From: Stigmatella aurantiaca
GTDB lineage: Bacteria; Myxococcota; Myxococcia; Myxococcales; Myxococcaceae
Reading direction: 5' to 3'
DNA length: 62,101 nucleotides
NCBI RefSeq assembly: GCF_900109545.1
Contig: NZ_FOAP01000036.1
Span: forward strand, 1 to 62,101
This document shows, one piece after another, positions 34,475-43,771 of this stretch. The notes under the pieces are model-generated. The model had not been told where the DNA came from. It did no database searches and was given only the letters and a program-made list of their open reading frames with translations. The position numbers and the translations under genes are program-made. The stretch's first letter is position 1. Each line of letters opens with the position of its first letter.

Positions 34475-35968
34475 TCAGGGCTCCTGGCGGGTGCACGCAC
34501 TCACCAACGGAACGCTCCAGAGCTGGTAGTACCCCGAGCCATCGCGGGCAGAGAAGAAGAGCTCCTCCCCCACGCGCGTGTAAGGGCCCGGGTCCGAGGG
34601 CTTCCCCTCCGCGCCCACGTAGGCCACGGGGCGCGTGCCCGGCACGGTGCCATCCGTCACCCAGGCGGACGGGCCGCCCGAGTAGACGAGGAGCATCACG
34701 AGGTTGTCCGCCACGGACTGGACGAAGGGCACGGACTCATCCGAGTTGCTCACCGGTTCGAGCAGCAGCGTGGTACCGGCCTGCGTGCCATCGGTCACCC
34801 AGAGCTGCGTCGTGCGAGGAGCGGGCCCCGGGCTGCCAATGCCGGTCAGGAAGAAGAGCCTGCCGCCCGAGTCGGTGACGCCGATGAAGTACGGAAACGC
34901 ATCGGGCTGGGCCGCGTAGGGATTGGGCAGCATCATCACGGGCTCACGGCCACCGGGAACCTCCGCCGAGAGCTGGAACAGGGACATGCGCTGGTTGCGA
35001 GTGTCCGTGCCCACCACGTAGAGCGAGGCGCCGATGCGGCCCAGGAGCCGCGAGACGCGATGCTCCCCCCCGAGCGTGTGCAGGCGGACCGTACCCGCCG
35101 GGGTGCCGTCCGTCCGCCAGATCTCCGTGGCCCCATCCGGCTCGATGAGGGTGAAAAAGGCAGCCTCCCCCGACACCCGCACCTCTTGCATGCGCGCGCT
35201 CCCGGGGCCCCGGTCCAGCAACCCCAGCGCCACCGTGCCCCCCGCCGTGCCGTCCGTGCGCCAGAGCGTGTTGCCCTGAGCGCTTCGGAAGAAGAAGAGG
35301 ACCGAGTCTCCCAGCCGGATGGGCTCCCCGGGGTACTCCTCCACGCTCGTCCCCAGGTTCACCAGCGGCTCCAGCGCCGAGGACGTCCCCTGGGCCGCCC
35401 ACAGCTGCGAGCCTCCCGCCTGGTTGCGAATGAAGACGAGCCGCGGCCCCAGCCCCGCCAGGAGGTTCAGCGACGAGTCCTCCACGCCGGGCGTCAGGTC
35501 GGCGAACAGGTACGTTCCCGCGGCCGTCCCGTCACTCACCCAGAGCTCGCGGCCGTGCGACGGCTCCGCCGCGACGAAGAAGAGTTGATCCGCCGTGGGC
35601 GTCAGTTGCGCGAGGCTCCCTGCCGGGGGCATGGGGAACTCCTGGATGGCGAAGGTCCCTGGCTCGGTCCCATCGCTCCGCCACAACGACGGAGGGCCAT
35701 TCTGGCGAACGAGCGAGAAGTACAGCTGCCCCTGGAACTCGACCATGTTCGAGGGTCCATCCCACCGGGTCGCGCCCGTTCCCGGTGGGAGGACTTGCTT
35801 GACCCGATGGGCAGTGCCCACATCGAAGGAGCACGCCTGCCCGGCCGCTTCGGCACCCTGCCCCCCATACGCCATGAGCGAGAAGGCGGCCACCAGCGTC
35901 CCCTTCCGCCCCCACCGCCCCAGCCCACCCTTGCGCCCACCGCCCACCTTCGCCGCTGCCTGTCGCAT
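34475..35968 (-). CDS. exported ELWxxDGT-repeat protein
   Basis: A 497-residue exported protein with about seven repeats of the ELWxxDGT type (for example SLWRSDGTEPGT, ELWVSDGTAAGT, TLWRTDGTAGGT, EIWRTDGTPAGT, QLWVTDGTQAGT, SAWVTDGTVPGT, with one degenerate copy QLWAAQGT) predicted to fold as a beta-propeller. A signal peptide ends near residue 45 (QGAEAAG). Function in myxobacteria is not established. I chose ATG 35968; codons further upstream would add a Pro/Ser-rich stretch without a ribosome site. It is divergent from modA. Confidence 0.8.
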   Translation of the reverse strand: MRQAAAKVGGGRKGGLGRWGRKGTLVAAFSLMAYGGQGAEAAGQACSFDVGTAHRVKQVLPPGTGATRWDGPSNMVEFQGQLYFSLVRQNGPPSLWRSDGTEPGTFAIQEFPMPPAGSLAQLTPTADQLFFVAAEPSHGRELWVSDGTAAGTYLFADLTPGVEDSSLNLLAGLGPRLVFIRNQAGGSQLWAAQGTSSALEPLVNLGTSVEEYPGEPIRLGDSVLFFFRSAQGNTLWRTDGTAGGTVALGLLDRGPGSARMQEVRVSGEAAFFTLIEPDGATEIWRTDGTPAGTVRLHTLGGEHRVSRLLGRIGASLYVVGTDTRNQRMSLFQLSAEVPGGREPVMMLPNPYAAQPDAFPYFIGVTDSGGRLFFLTGIGSPGPAPRTTQLWVTDGTQAGTTLLLEPVSNSDESVPFVQSVADNLVMLLVYSGGPSAWVTDGTVPGTRPVAYVGAEGKPSDPGPYTRVGEELFFSARDGSGYYQLWSVPLVSACTRQEP

Positions 35969-36144
35969 GCCGCCCCTCCCCCAATGAAAAGTGCTGCGTG
36001 GGAGAACGCATGGCGATGCGACGCTGGACGAAGGATTCGGCACGGGAGGAGATGCCGTCCGCCAATGGACATCTCCTGGGTGGACGCCCTGCTTGGTGGT
36101 TGGGGCTGGACGGACTAGAACCGGTGGCTTTCCGGGAGCCCCCC

Positions 36145-36969
36145 TTGAAGACCCCGTGGTGGACGAGCGCAGGCAGGCACCAGGCCCCCCGCGGGCGTGC
36201 CCTGCCCGGGCTCGCCCTGCTCCTGGCGCTGGCCTGCAACAAGCCTCAGGAAGCGGCTGTCCCCACGGCGGCCCTGTCCCCGGCCCGGATCGCCGCCGCG
36301 GCGGATCTCTCCGTGGCCTTCGAGGAGATGGGCCAGGCGTACGAGCAGCTCCACCACGAGAAGGTCACCCTCATCTTCGGCGCGTCGGGAACGCTCGCCA
36401 AGCAGCTCAGCCAGGGCGCGCCGTATGACGCCTTCTACTCCGCGAATGCCGCCTTCGTGGACGAGACCATCGCGGCGGGAAGCTGTGACGCCAGCACCAA
36501 GGCCCGCTACGCCCAGAGCCATCTGGTGCTCTGGACCCGAGGGAAGCAGGCGGACACCGCCCCCAAGAGCCTGGCCGAGCTGGAGGACCCTCGCTTCGTG
36601 AAGATCTCCATCGCCCACCCCGAGCACGCCCCCTATGGCCGCGCCGCCAAGGAAGCGCTGGAGAAGAGTGGGCTGTGGGAGAAGCTGCGGCCCCGGATGG
36701 TCCACGCCGACAACGTCAAGCACGCGCTCCAGTTCGCCCAGACGGGCAACGCCGACGCCGCCATCGTGCCCCTGCCCCTGGTCCTCTCCCTTCAGGACGG
36801 GCAGTACACGCTCCTGGACAAGGGCCTCTACACGCCGGTGGAGCAGACCTCGGTGCGCTGCAAGAACGGCGGCAATCCCGAGGGGGCGCAGCGCTTCGCG
36901 GCCCTCCTCCAGTCCGAGCAGGGCCGGGCCCTCATGCAGCGGCACGGCTTCATCCTCCTGGATCCCTGA
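36145..36969 (+). CDS. modA: molybdate ABC transporter substrate-binding lipoprotein
   Basis: A ModA-type binding protein of about 274 residues. The family signature is visible: AAADLSVAFEEMG, IFGASGTLAKQLSQGAPYDAFYSAN and SIAHPEHAPYGRAAKEAL. A lipobox Cys in LLLALACNKP makes it a lipoprotein. The start is uncertain: a TTG at 36145 with GGGAG upstream gives a sensible signal peptide, while in-frame ATGs at 35998-36052 would add about 40 odd residues. modB begins 11 bases after the stop. Role: capture of molybdate (or tungstate) for molybdenum cofactor enzymes. Confidence 0.85.
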   Translation: MKTPWWTSAGRHQAPRGRALPGLALLLALACNKPQEAAVPTAALSPARIAAAADLSVAFEEMGQAYEQLHHEKVTLIFGASGTLAKQLSQGAPYDAFYSANAAFVDETIAAGSCDASTKARYAQSHLVLWTRGKQADTAPKSLAELEDPRFVKISIAHPEHAPYGRAAKEALEKSGLWEKLRPRMVHADNVKHALQFAQTGNADAAIVPLPLVLSLQDGQYTLLDKGLYTPVEQTSVRCKNGGNPEGAQRFAALLQSEQGRALMQRHGFILLDP

Positions 36970-36980
36970 GCGGCCGGCGC

Positions 36981-37640
36981 ATGGATTGGAGCCCCCTCGT
37001 CCTGTCCTTCGAGGCCGCTGCCCTCGCCACCCTGCTGACCGCCGTGGTGGGCATCGGCCTGGGCGCGTTGCTCGCGAGCTGGCGGTTCCCCGGCCGAGAG
37101 CTCCTGGACGTGTTGTTCACCGCGCCCATGGTGCTGCCCCCCACGGTGCTCGGGTACTACGTGCTCGTCGTCATCGGCCGGGGCACGTGGATCAGCACCG
37201 TTTATGAGCGGCTCGTGGGCAGCCCCATCGTGTTCACCCGGGCGGGGGTCATCCTCGCGGCGGCCATTGGCAGCCTGCCCCTGGTCATCCGCTCCGCGCG
37301 CACGGCGCTGGAGGGCGTCGATGAGCTCTACCTCGATGCGGCCCGGACCCTGGGCGCGGGGGCCCTGCGGCGGTTCTTCATCATCCGCTTGCCCCTGGCC
37401 TCGCAGGGTATTCTCGCGGGGCTCATGTTGGGCTTCGCGCGGGCGCTGGGGGACTTCGGGGTGACGCTCATGCTGGCGGGGAACATCCCGGGCGAGACCC
37501 GGACCGCGCCGCTCGCCATCTATGACGCGATCCAGGCCAACCGGGAGGACCAGGCGGCCCGGATGGCGATCATCCTCACGGTCTTCGCCCTGGTGATCCT
37601 CTATACGGTCGGCCGCCTCACCCGGAAGACCGTCGTATGA
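36981..37640 (+). CDS. modB: molybdate ABC transporter permease
   Basis: A 219-residue inner-membrane permease with five or six hydrophobic segments. The cytoplasmic EAA loop reads LDAARTLGAGALRRFFIIRLPLA, and the APMVLPPTVLGYY and LGDFGVTLMLAGNIPGETRT segments are characteristic of ModB. It shares four bases (ATGA) with modC. Confidence 0.92.
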   Translation: MDWSPLVLSFEAAALATLLTAVVGIGLGALLASWRFPGRELLDVLFTAPMVLPPTVLGYYVLVVIGRGTWISTVYERLVGSPIVFTRAGVILAAAIGSLPLVIRSARTALEGVDELYLDAARTLGAGALRRFFIIRLPLASQGILAGLMLGFARALGDFGVTLMLAGNIPGETRTAPLAIYDAIQANREDQAARMAIILTVFALVILYTVGRLTRKTVV

Positions 37641-38392
37641 GCGCGGCCCTCCTCCAGGTGAAGCTGAAGCTGAAGCGCCAATCGGAGCTGGGAGGCTTCA
37701 TGCTGTCGGCCTCCTTCCAGGCCCCTGCCGGAATCACGGTGGTGCTGGGCCCCTCCGGGTCAGGCAAGAGCACCCTGCTGTCGGCGCTCGCGGGGCTCAC
37801 GCGGCCCGAGGAGGGGACCATCACCGTGGGAGACGAGGTGTGGCTGGACACGGAGCGCAGGCTCGAACGGCCGAGCCACGAGCGCGCCCTGTCGATGGTC
37901 TTCCAGAAGTCCACCCTCTTCCCCCACCTGACGGCCCTGGGCAACGTGACGTTCGCGCTGGACCGCGCGCGCTCCCGGGCAAGCCGCCGCGACGAGGCCC
38001 TGGCGCTGCTTCGCCGGATGAAGGTGGAGCACCTGGCCCATCGCTACCCCCGGCACCTGTCCGGAGGCGAGGCACAGCGGGTGAGCCTGGCCCGGGCCCT
38101 GGCCCGGCCGCCCCGGCTGGTGCTGCTGGACGAGCCGTTCTCGGCGCTCGACCGGCAACTGCGGCACAGCCTGGCGGAGGACGTGCTGGGACACCTGCGG
38201 CGGTTCCAGGTGCCCATCCTCTTCGTGACCCACGCCCTGGACGAAGCCATCCAGTACGGCCAGAGCGCGCTGCTCGTCATGAATGGGGACGTGCGGTTCC
38301 ACCCCCAGGCCACCGCCGAGCTCTGCGCGTCGGCGATGGGCCTGCGGCCACCCGGCGCCGCTCAGGACACGGCCGAGCAGAACTGCTCGTAG
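37637..38392 (+). CDS. modC: molybdate ABC transporter ATPase without TOBE domain
   Basis: A 251-residue ATPase: Walker A GPSGSGKST, Q-loop FQKSTLFPHL, signature LSGGEAQRVSLARAL, Walker B LVLLDEPFSALD, switch His in VTHALDEA. Typical ModC has about 350 residues with a C-terminal molybdate-binding TOBE domain; this protein stops soon after the nucleotide-binding domain, so it lacks that regulatory part. Its 3' end overlaps the convergent moeB-like gene by 31 bases. Confidence 0.9.
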   Translation: MSAALLQVKLKLKRQSELGGFMLSASFQAPAGITVVLGPSGSGKSTLLSALAGLTRPEEGTITVGDEVWLDTERRLERPSHERALSMVFQKSTLFPHLTALGNVTFALDRARSRASRRDEALALLRRMKVEHLAHRYPRHLSGGEAQRVSLARALARPPRLVLLDEPFSALDRQLRHSLAEDVLGHLRRFQVPILFVTHALDEAIQYGQSALLVMNGDVRFHPQATAELCASAMGLRPPGAAQDTAEQNCS

Positions 38393-39522
38393 TCGATGAG
38401 CTCCACCTGGGCGCCCTCGCGGCACACCGGGCACTCCGGGTCGCGGCGGATCTTGAGCTGCTGGAAGTGCGTGCTCAGGGCATCGAAGTTGAGGAGCCGG
38501 CCCACCAGGGGCTCTCCGATGCCGAGGAGCAGCTTCAGGGCCTCGGTGGCCTGGAACAGGCCGATGATGCCGGGGAGCACGCCCAGGACCCCCGCCTCGG
38601 CGCAGGAGGGGGCCATCTCGGGCGAAGGCGGCTTCGGGTACAGACAGCGGTAACAGGGCCCCTTGCCTGGAACGAACGCCGTCACCTGTCCCTCGAAGCG
38701 GTAGATGGAGCCGTGAATGTTCGGCTTCTTGAGCATCACGCACGCATCGTTGAGCAGGTAGCGGGTGGGAAAGTTGTCCCCGCCATCCAGCACGAGATCA
38801 AAGGGCTCGAGGATGCGCAGGACGTTCTGGGACGTCAGCCGCTCCTGGAACGGGAGCACCTTCACGTCCGGGTTCAGGGCGCGAATGGCCTCCAGGGCGC
38901 TCTCCGTCTTGGGCATCCCGGCCCGCTCGCGCGTGTGGATGACCTGGCGCTGGAGGTTCGAGAGGTCCACCACGTCCATGTCGATGATGCCGAGCGTCCC
39001 CACGCCCGCGGCGGCCAGGTAGAGGGCCGCGGGCGAGCCCAGCCCGCCCACGCCCATGAGCAGCACCTTCGAGGCCAGGAGGCGCGCCTGGCCCTCCTCA
39101 CCGACCTCGGGGATGGCCAGATGCCGCCGGTAGCGCTCCTTCTGCTCGGCGCTCAGCACCACCGGCTTCTCCACGGGGTAGGAGGCGTCGTGCCAGCGGC
39201 TGTAGCCCCCCGCCATCGAGGAGACGTTCAGGTAGCCCATGTCCTTCAGGGTCTTGGCGGCGAGCGCGGAGCGGGTCCCTCCCGCGCAGTAGAGCACCAG
39301 CTCGTCGTCGCGCGCGGCCTTCTCCTCGATGCGCAGCTCCAGAAAGCCGCGGGGAATGGAGAGGGCGCCGGGCAGCCGTCCCGCGGCGTACTCCTCCCCT
39401 TCGCGGACATCGATGAGCTTGAAGGCACGCCGCTGGTCGAGCAGCTGCTTGACGTGCTCGACCAGCACCTCACGGATTTCCTTCTTCGTGTTCGCCAGGA
39501 TGTCTCGAAAGGAGGGGGCCAT
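38362..39522 (-). CDS. moeB: rhodanese-MoeB/ThiF fusion, sulfur-carrier activating enzyme
   Basis: A 386-residue protein joining an N-terminal rhodanese domain (residues about 15-110, active Cys in LVLYCAGGTRSALAA) to a C-terminal MoeB/ThiF adenylating domain (about 120-386). In the second domain are GVGGLGSPAALYLA, the Arg finger region NLQRQV, DNFPTRYLLND, zinc Cys pairs CYRC and CPVC, and the Cys in APSCAEAGVLGVLPG. The eukaryotic MOCS3 has the domains in the opposite order. It would adenylate the C terminus of MoaD or ThiS-type carriers and supply persulfide. It lies beside modABC, fitting molybdenum cofactor synthesis. ATG 39522 was chosen. Confidence 0.88.
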   Translation of the reverse strand: MAPSFRDILANTKKEIREVLVEHVKQLLDQRRAFKLIDVREGEEYAAGRLPGALSIPRGFLELRIEEKAARDDELVLYCAGGTRSALAAKTLKDMGYLNVSSMAGGYSRWHDASYPVEKPVVLSAEQKERYRRHLAIPEVGEEGQARLLASKVLLMGVGGLGSPAALYLAAAGVGTLGIIDMDVVDLSNLQRQVIHTRERAGMPKTESALEAIRALNPDVKVLPFQERLTSQNVLRILEPFDLVLDGGDNFPTRYLLNDACVMLKKPNIHGSIYRFEGQVTAFVPGKGPCYRCLYPKPPSPEMAPSCAEAGVLGVLPGIIGLFQATEALKLLLGIGEPLVGRLLNFDALSTHFQQLKIRRDPECPVCREGAQVELIDYEQFCSAVS

Positions 39523-39535
39523 GGGGACGGGTCTC

Positions 39536-40087
39536 TCAGGCGGTCTTGGCGAGTTCGCGGTCAATGGCGGCGAGCAGGCGCGGATCATCCGCGGCGACGT
39601 CCGGTGAGAAGCGCTCCGCGACCTTGCCATCGCGGCCGACCAGGAACTTCTCGAAGTTCCACAGCACCTGCGGCTTCGGATTGGGGGCGATGCCATAGCC
39701 CTGCAAGCTCGCACGGAACGGGCCATCGCCGGTCGCGGTGGGAGCGGCCTGGGTCAGCCGGGCGTACAGCGGGTGCTGATCCGGGCCCACCACCGAGATC
39801 TTCGAGAACAGCGGGAAGCTGACGTCGTACTGGGTATTGCAGAAGCTCTGGATCTCGGCGTCCGTGCCGGGCTCCTGCGACAGGAAGTTGTTGGCCGGGA
39901 AGCCCAGCACCTCCAGCCCAGCGGCGCGCTTGCTCTTGTAGAGCTTCTCCAGCCCCTCGTACTGCGGCGTCAGGCCGCACTTGGAGGCCACGTTCACCAC
40001 CAGCAGCACCTTGCCGACGTACTCGGCCAGCTGGGCCTGCTGGCCGTCGATGCGCTTCACCGGAATGCCGTAGAGGGTCTCGCTCAT
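39536..40087 (-). CDS. glutathione peroxidase family protein
   Basis: A 183-residue thiol peroxidase of the glutathione peroxidase family: peroxidatic Cys in VASKCGLTPQY, the FPANNFLSQEPG segment (family usual FPCNQFxxQEPG; the second Cys is Ala here) and WNFEKFLVGRDG. The active residue is Cys, not selenocysteine. Such bacterial enzymes usually draw electrons from thioredoxin. It ends 13 bases before the moeB-like start on the same strand and is divergent from the CPBP protease gene. Confidence 0.9.
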   Translation of the reverse strand: MSETLYGIPVKRIDGQQAQLAEYVGKVLLVVNVASKCGLTPQYEGLEKLYKSKRAAGLEVLGFPANNFLSQEPGTDAEIQSFCNTQYDVSFPLFSKISVVGPDQHPLYARLTQAAPTATGDGPFRASLQGYGIAPNPKPQVLWNFEKFLVGRDGKVAERFSPDVAADDPRLLAAIDRELAKTA

Positions 40088-40180
40088 GGTGTGTCTCCTT
40101 CGCCCCATCGGATGCGGGAGGGTAGGATAAACTCCGTTTCGCCGCGGCGCTTCCTTCTGTGGCCTCCGAGGAGCCTGTGG

Positions 40181-40975
40181 ATGTACCGGCGATTCCTGGA
40201 ATCCCGAGTGGGAGTGACCGTCCTCACCCTGACGGTGCTCCTCCTCGTCGATACGTACATCAACACCCTGCCCTTCCTGCGCCTGCTGCCCCGCCCTTTC
40301 CGGCTGTGGACCTGGCAGAGCGCCCAGGTGCTGGTCTGCCTGTTGGCGGTCGCGCTCCTGCACCGGCTGCGGCCCCGGGCGGCGCTGCTCGAGCTGGGCC
40401 TGGGCCCGCTCACCAGCCGGGCGCTGGGCTTCTGCGCCGCCGCGGTGCTGCCCATGGTTCTCACTTATGGCGCCGCCGCGGGCTTCCAGGTGCACCTGAG
40501 CTGGAGCGACTGGGTGACCCAGGCGGTGACGGCCCCCCTCGCGGAGGAGGTCCTGTACCGGGGCTATGTGCTTGGCCAGTTGCAGCGCCGGGCGGGCTGG
40601 TCCTTCTGGGGCGCGGCGCTGGTGGGGCTGGCCCCCTTCGCGCTCGGGCACCTCTACCAGAGCGTCCGCGCGGGGCATGGCCTGTGGGGGGTGGCCGGGG
40701 TGCTGGCCATCACCGGCCTGGGCCACCTGTTCTTCGCGTGGATGCTGGAGCGCTGGGGGGACCTGTGGGTGCCCATCGGCATGCACGCCCTGATGAACCT
40801 GTCCTGGGATGCGTTCGACGTGGACGCCACCGCCCTGGGCGGCACGCAGGCCAACGTGGCGCGCTTCGCCACGGTGGGGCTCGCCATCGGGCTGACGCTG
40901 GTCCTGCGGCGGGGCCAACCGGGCTGGGGGGAGACGCCTCCCGTCAGCCGTTCTTCATCGTCATATCGGGATTGA
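40181..40975 (+). CDS. CPBP-family intramembrane metalloprotease
   Basis: A 264-residue membrane protein with about seven hydrophobic segments and the CPBP (CAAX protease and bacteriocin-processing) motifs: E122-E123-x3-R127 in AEEVLYRGYV, a His in FALGHLYQ and a final HALMNLSWD. The ATG at 40181 has CCGAGGAG upstream. Related proteins process prenylated or peptide substrates and often give immunity to bacteriocins. The 3' end overlaps the convergent oxidoreductase gene by 32 bases. Confidence 0.85.
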   Translation: MYRRFLESRVGVTVLTLTVLLLVDTYINTLPFLRLLPRPFRLWTWQSAQVLVCLLAVALLHRLRPRAALLELGLGPLTSRALGFCAAAVLPMVLTYGAAAGFQVHLSWSDWVTQAVTAPLAEEVLYRGYVLGQLQRRAGWSFWGAALVGLAPFALGHLYQSVRAGHGLWGVAGVLAITGLGHLFFAWMLERWGDLWVPIGMHALMNLSWDAFDVDATALGGTQANVARFATVGLAIGLTLVLRRGQPGWGETPPVSRSSSSYRD

Positions 40976-42158
40976 GCTCGATCCAGCGCTTCGTCCCGGC
41001 CGCGCGGTAGAGCGCCTCGATGAGCCGGATGTCGCGCAGGCCCATCTCGCCGGGGGTGCGCACCTCGCCGCCCTCGGCGATGACCTGGGAGAGGTGGTCG
41101 ATCTCCCCGGTGAACTGCTCGGTGCTGGACTGGGCGGTGAGCACCTCCTCGGACTTCTCGGCGTTGCCCACCACCAGCCGGTTGTCCTGATAGGCGGTCG
41201 CGGGATCCAACGTCGCCACCTGCTTGTCGCCCCACAGGTCGATCCGCTTCTTGTCCGCTGTGTAGCCGGACGAGATCGTCGCGCGGGCACCCGAGGGAAA
41301 GACCAGCTCCGCGGTGAAGACGTTTTCGATCTCGGCGAAGCGCGGGTCTCCCGGCGGCGAGAACATGGAGGCCGACACCGCGTTCGGGCTCTCGCCCAGG
41401 AGCCACTGGAGCCCGTTGAGCGAATAGATGCCGATGTCCACCAACGAGCCGCCGCCGGCGATGGCCTTCTTCGCCCGCCACTGGTCACGGGGCTGGGAAG
41501 GCTTGAGCGGACGGTGGTGATCCGACGAGGCGAACCAGACCTTGCCCAGCTCACCGGCCTGGAGTATCTCCCGGGCGCGCACGTTGTGGGGCTCCCAGTG
41601 CGCCCGGTAGGCGATCATCAGCTTCCGGCCCGCGGCCTTCGCCGCGTCGATCATCCGCTGGCACTCGGCGGACGAGTTGGCCATGGGCTTCTCGCACATC
41701 ACGTGCTTGCCCGCCTCCAGCGCCTTCACCGTCAGCTCGGCATGGGAGGAGTTGGGGGTGACGATGTAGACCACCGACACGTCCCGGTCCTTGGAGAGCC
41801 GGGACAGGGTCTCGTAGGTGTAGAGGCTGGAGGCCTTCACGCCGTGGCGCGCGGCGACGGTGCGCGCCTTCTCCGCGTTGCCGGACACCAGCGCCACCAG
41901 CTTGGACCGGCGCGCGCGGCCCAGGGCCGGCAGCACATACTGCTGCGCGTAGTGGCCCAGCCCCACCACGGCCCAGCCCAGTTGCTGCTCCGCCGGCAGC
42001 GGTGGCTCCGTTTCGAGCTGGGGCTGAGGCCGGCCCGTGGGGCCGGTGGGAATGGACTGCGCCCCGGCCTGGCCCGCGAGGAGCACACTGCCCAGGCCGA
42101 GGGCCGAGCGGGTCATGAACAGGCGGCGCGAGGGCGCGGAGGTCGTCTCATCGGACAT
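40944..42158 (-). CDS. Tat-exported Gfo/Idh/MocA oxidoreductase (glucose-fructose oxidoreductase-like)
   Basis: A 404-residue oxidoreductase with a twin-Arg signal (SRRLFMTRSALGLGSVL) so it is exported folded with its cofactor. A Rossmann motif (VVGLGHYAQQYVLPAL), the catalytic-region EKPM (VMCEKPMANSSAE) and GGGSLVDIGIYSLNGLQWLLG follow in family order, like periplasmic glucose-fructose oxidoreductase. Its substrate is likely a sugar. It ends within the last bases of the convergent CPBP gene. Confidence 0.85.
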   Translation of the reverse strand: MSDETTSAPSRRLFMTRSALGLGSVLLAGQAGAQSIPTGPTGRPQPQLETEPPLPAEQQLGWAVVGLGHYAQQYVLPALGRARRSKLVALVSGNAEKARTVAARHGVKASSLYTYETLSRLSKDRDVSVVYIVTPNSSHAELTVKALEAGKHVMCEKPMANSSAECQRMIDAAKAAGRKLMIAYRAHWEPHNVRAREILQAGELGKVWFASSDHHRPLKPSQPRDQWRAKKAIAGGGSLVDIGIYSLNGLQWLLGESPNAVSASMFSPPGDPRFAEIENVFTAELVFPSGARATISSGYTADKKRIDLWGDKQVATLDPATAYQDNRLVVGNAEKSEEVLTAQSSTEQFTGEIDHLSQVIAEGGEVRTPGEMGLRDIRLIEALYRAAGTKRWIELNPDMTMKNG

Positions 42159-42274
42159 GGGGCGTTCTCCCGGAAAGGGGCCAGGGTTCGGCGGCGAGCG
42201 CCCTCAACCCACCAGCCCGGCCCGGGCGGCGCAACCCTCTCGCCCAGGCGCGTGGTGGATAGCGCACAGAGGGT

Positions 42275-43606
42275 TCACTGCGGCAGGGGCAGCTCCAGGA
42301 TCATCCGGGCGCCGCCTTCCGGACGGTTCTCCGCGCGCAGCGTGCCGCCGAAGCGCTCGGCCATCTCACGCGAGATGGCCAGGCCCAGGCCCGTTCCCTT
42401 GTCCCGGTCCTTGGTGGTGAAGAAGGCATCGAAGATGTGCGGCAACACCCCGGGAGAGAACCCCGGGCCATTGTCCTCCACGCGGAGAATCACCCGGCCC
42501 CTCACCCGCATGCCCTTCACCCACACGCGCCCTTCGCGCACCCGGGCCTGCTCCAGCGCATCCCCCGCGTTCACCAGCAGGTTGAGCACCACCTGCGCGA
42601 GCCGCCCCGAGGTGGCGAAGACCCGCAGGTCCTCGGGCACCTCCACCGACAGCTGCGCCACGTGCTTGAGCCGCACCGCCGCCAGCCGCGCCGCGTCCGA
42701 CACCACATCCACCAGCGCACACTCCGAGGGCTCCTCCGCCTGCATCTGGGAGAAGCCCTTCAGGTCGGACACGATGCTCTCGATGCGCTGAAGCCCCTCG
42801 AACGTGTCCTTCAGCACGGAGTCCAGCTCCTCGGGGTCCTGGCCGGACAGCCGCTCACGCAGCGCCCCGCGCAGGAACTCCACGTTGGCGTGCACGAAGG
42901 ACAGGGGGCTGTTGATCTCGTGCATGACGTTGGCGGCCAGGCGGCCCAGCATGGCCAGCTTCTCCGTCTGCGCCCGCTGCAGCTCGGCCAGCGCCAGCTT
43001 CTCCTGCGCTTCGCGATGGGCCTGCTCCCAGCGCATCGCATTGAGGGCCTGCTGCGTCTTTCGGAACTGCGCCGCGCCATAGGCGCCACAGAAGCTCATC
43101 GACGCCACCAGGCCCGCCACGGCCAGCGCGCGCATGGGATCGTGCGAGACGAACAGCAACAGGTACAGCGTCCCCAGGGAGCACGTGAGCCCCGAATAGA
43201 TGATGGGCCGCGCATCCCGGGGCTGCGCGAGCGCCAGGACCAGCGGCAGCGCCGGGGTCAGATAGATGAACGGGTTGGAAGGCCCCCCGAGCAGGTACGT
43301 GAGCCACAGGAAGCACACGCCGCAGCAAACGCTGTTCAGGGCCGTGAGCACCGCCTCGCCCCGCTCGCCCACCTTCTCCCGTGCCCAGAGGTAGAGCAGG
43401 ATCTCCAGGGCCCAGCCCACACGCACCAGCAGCGAGGGCAAGTAGAAGCCTCGCAGGAACAGCACATCCAGCGCGTAGAACAACACGATGCACAGGGCGA
43501 GCACGCCACCAATCCGCAGGGACTGCGCCTGCGTGGGACGCTCGGTGCGCGGCAACACCATCTCCAGGCGTCCCATCGCGCCCCGCTCCAGGGATCCGAC
43601 CATCAT
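42275..43606 (-). CDS. membrane sensor histidine kinase
   Basis: A 443-residue histidine kinase with about six membrane segments in residues 30-190, then a coiled linker, the phospho-acceptor His229 in NVMHEINSPLSF, and the ATPase core with N-box (LNLLVNAGDALEQAR), DNGPGFSPGV, IFDAFFTTKDRDKGTGLGLA. There is no cytoplasmic PAS domain, so the membrane part is probably the sensor. No response-regulator gene is next to it; it is an orphan kinase, as is common in myxobacteria. Confidence 0.88.
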   Translation of the reverse strand: MMVGSLERGAMGRLEMVLPRTERPTQAQSLRIGGVLALCIVLFYALDVLFLRGFYLPSLLVRVGWALEILLYLWAREKVGERGEAVLTALNSVCCGVCFLWLTYLLGGPSNPFIYLTPALPLVLALAQPRDARPIIYSGLTCSLGTLYLLLFVSHDPMRALAVAGLVASMSFCGAYGAAQFRKTQQALNAMRWEQAHREAQEKLALAELQRAQTEKLAMLGRLAANVMHEINSPLSFVHANVEFLRGALRERLSGQDPEELDSVLKDTFEGLQRIESIVSDLKGFSQMQAEEPSECALVDVVSDAARLAAVRLKHVAQLSVEVPEDLRVFATSGRLAQVVLNLLVNAGDALEQARVREGRVWVKGMRVRGRVILRVEDNGPGFSPGVLPHIFDAFFTTKDRDKGTGLGLAISREMAERFGGTLRAENRPEGGARMILELPLPQ

Positions 43607-43730
43607 GGAGGGGAAGCCTTGACCGAAGCGGCTAGCTGATCACGTCCTTCATGGATTTTTCCGCCCCCAAGAGTGCGGTGAGTGACTTTTCACCCGTTTT
43701 CCCCGGTGCCGAAAAGGAAGGCTTGCCTGT

Positions 43731-43771
43731 CCGTCAGCCCAGGAGCGGAGCCGAGAGCGCTGGCCTGACGG
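43731..43771 (+). other. hairpin in long leader of lipoprotein gene
   Basis: CCGTCAG-c-CCAG pairs with CTGG-c-CTGACGG around a 17-base loop, in the 240-base space between the divergent kinase and lipoprotein genes, about 75 bases upstream of the lipoprotein start. It could be a structured leader or a regulatory site. No known riboswitch class was recognised. Nothing else was seen in this stretch. Confidence 0.35.
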
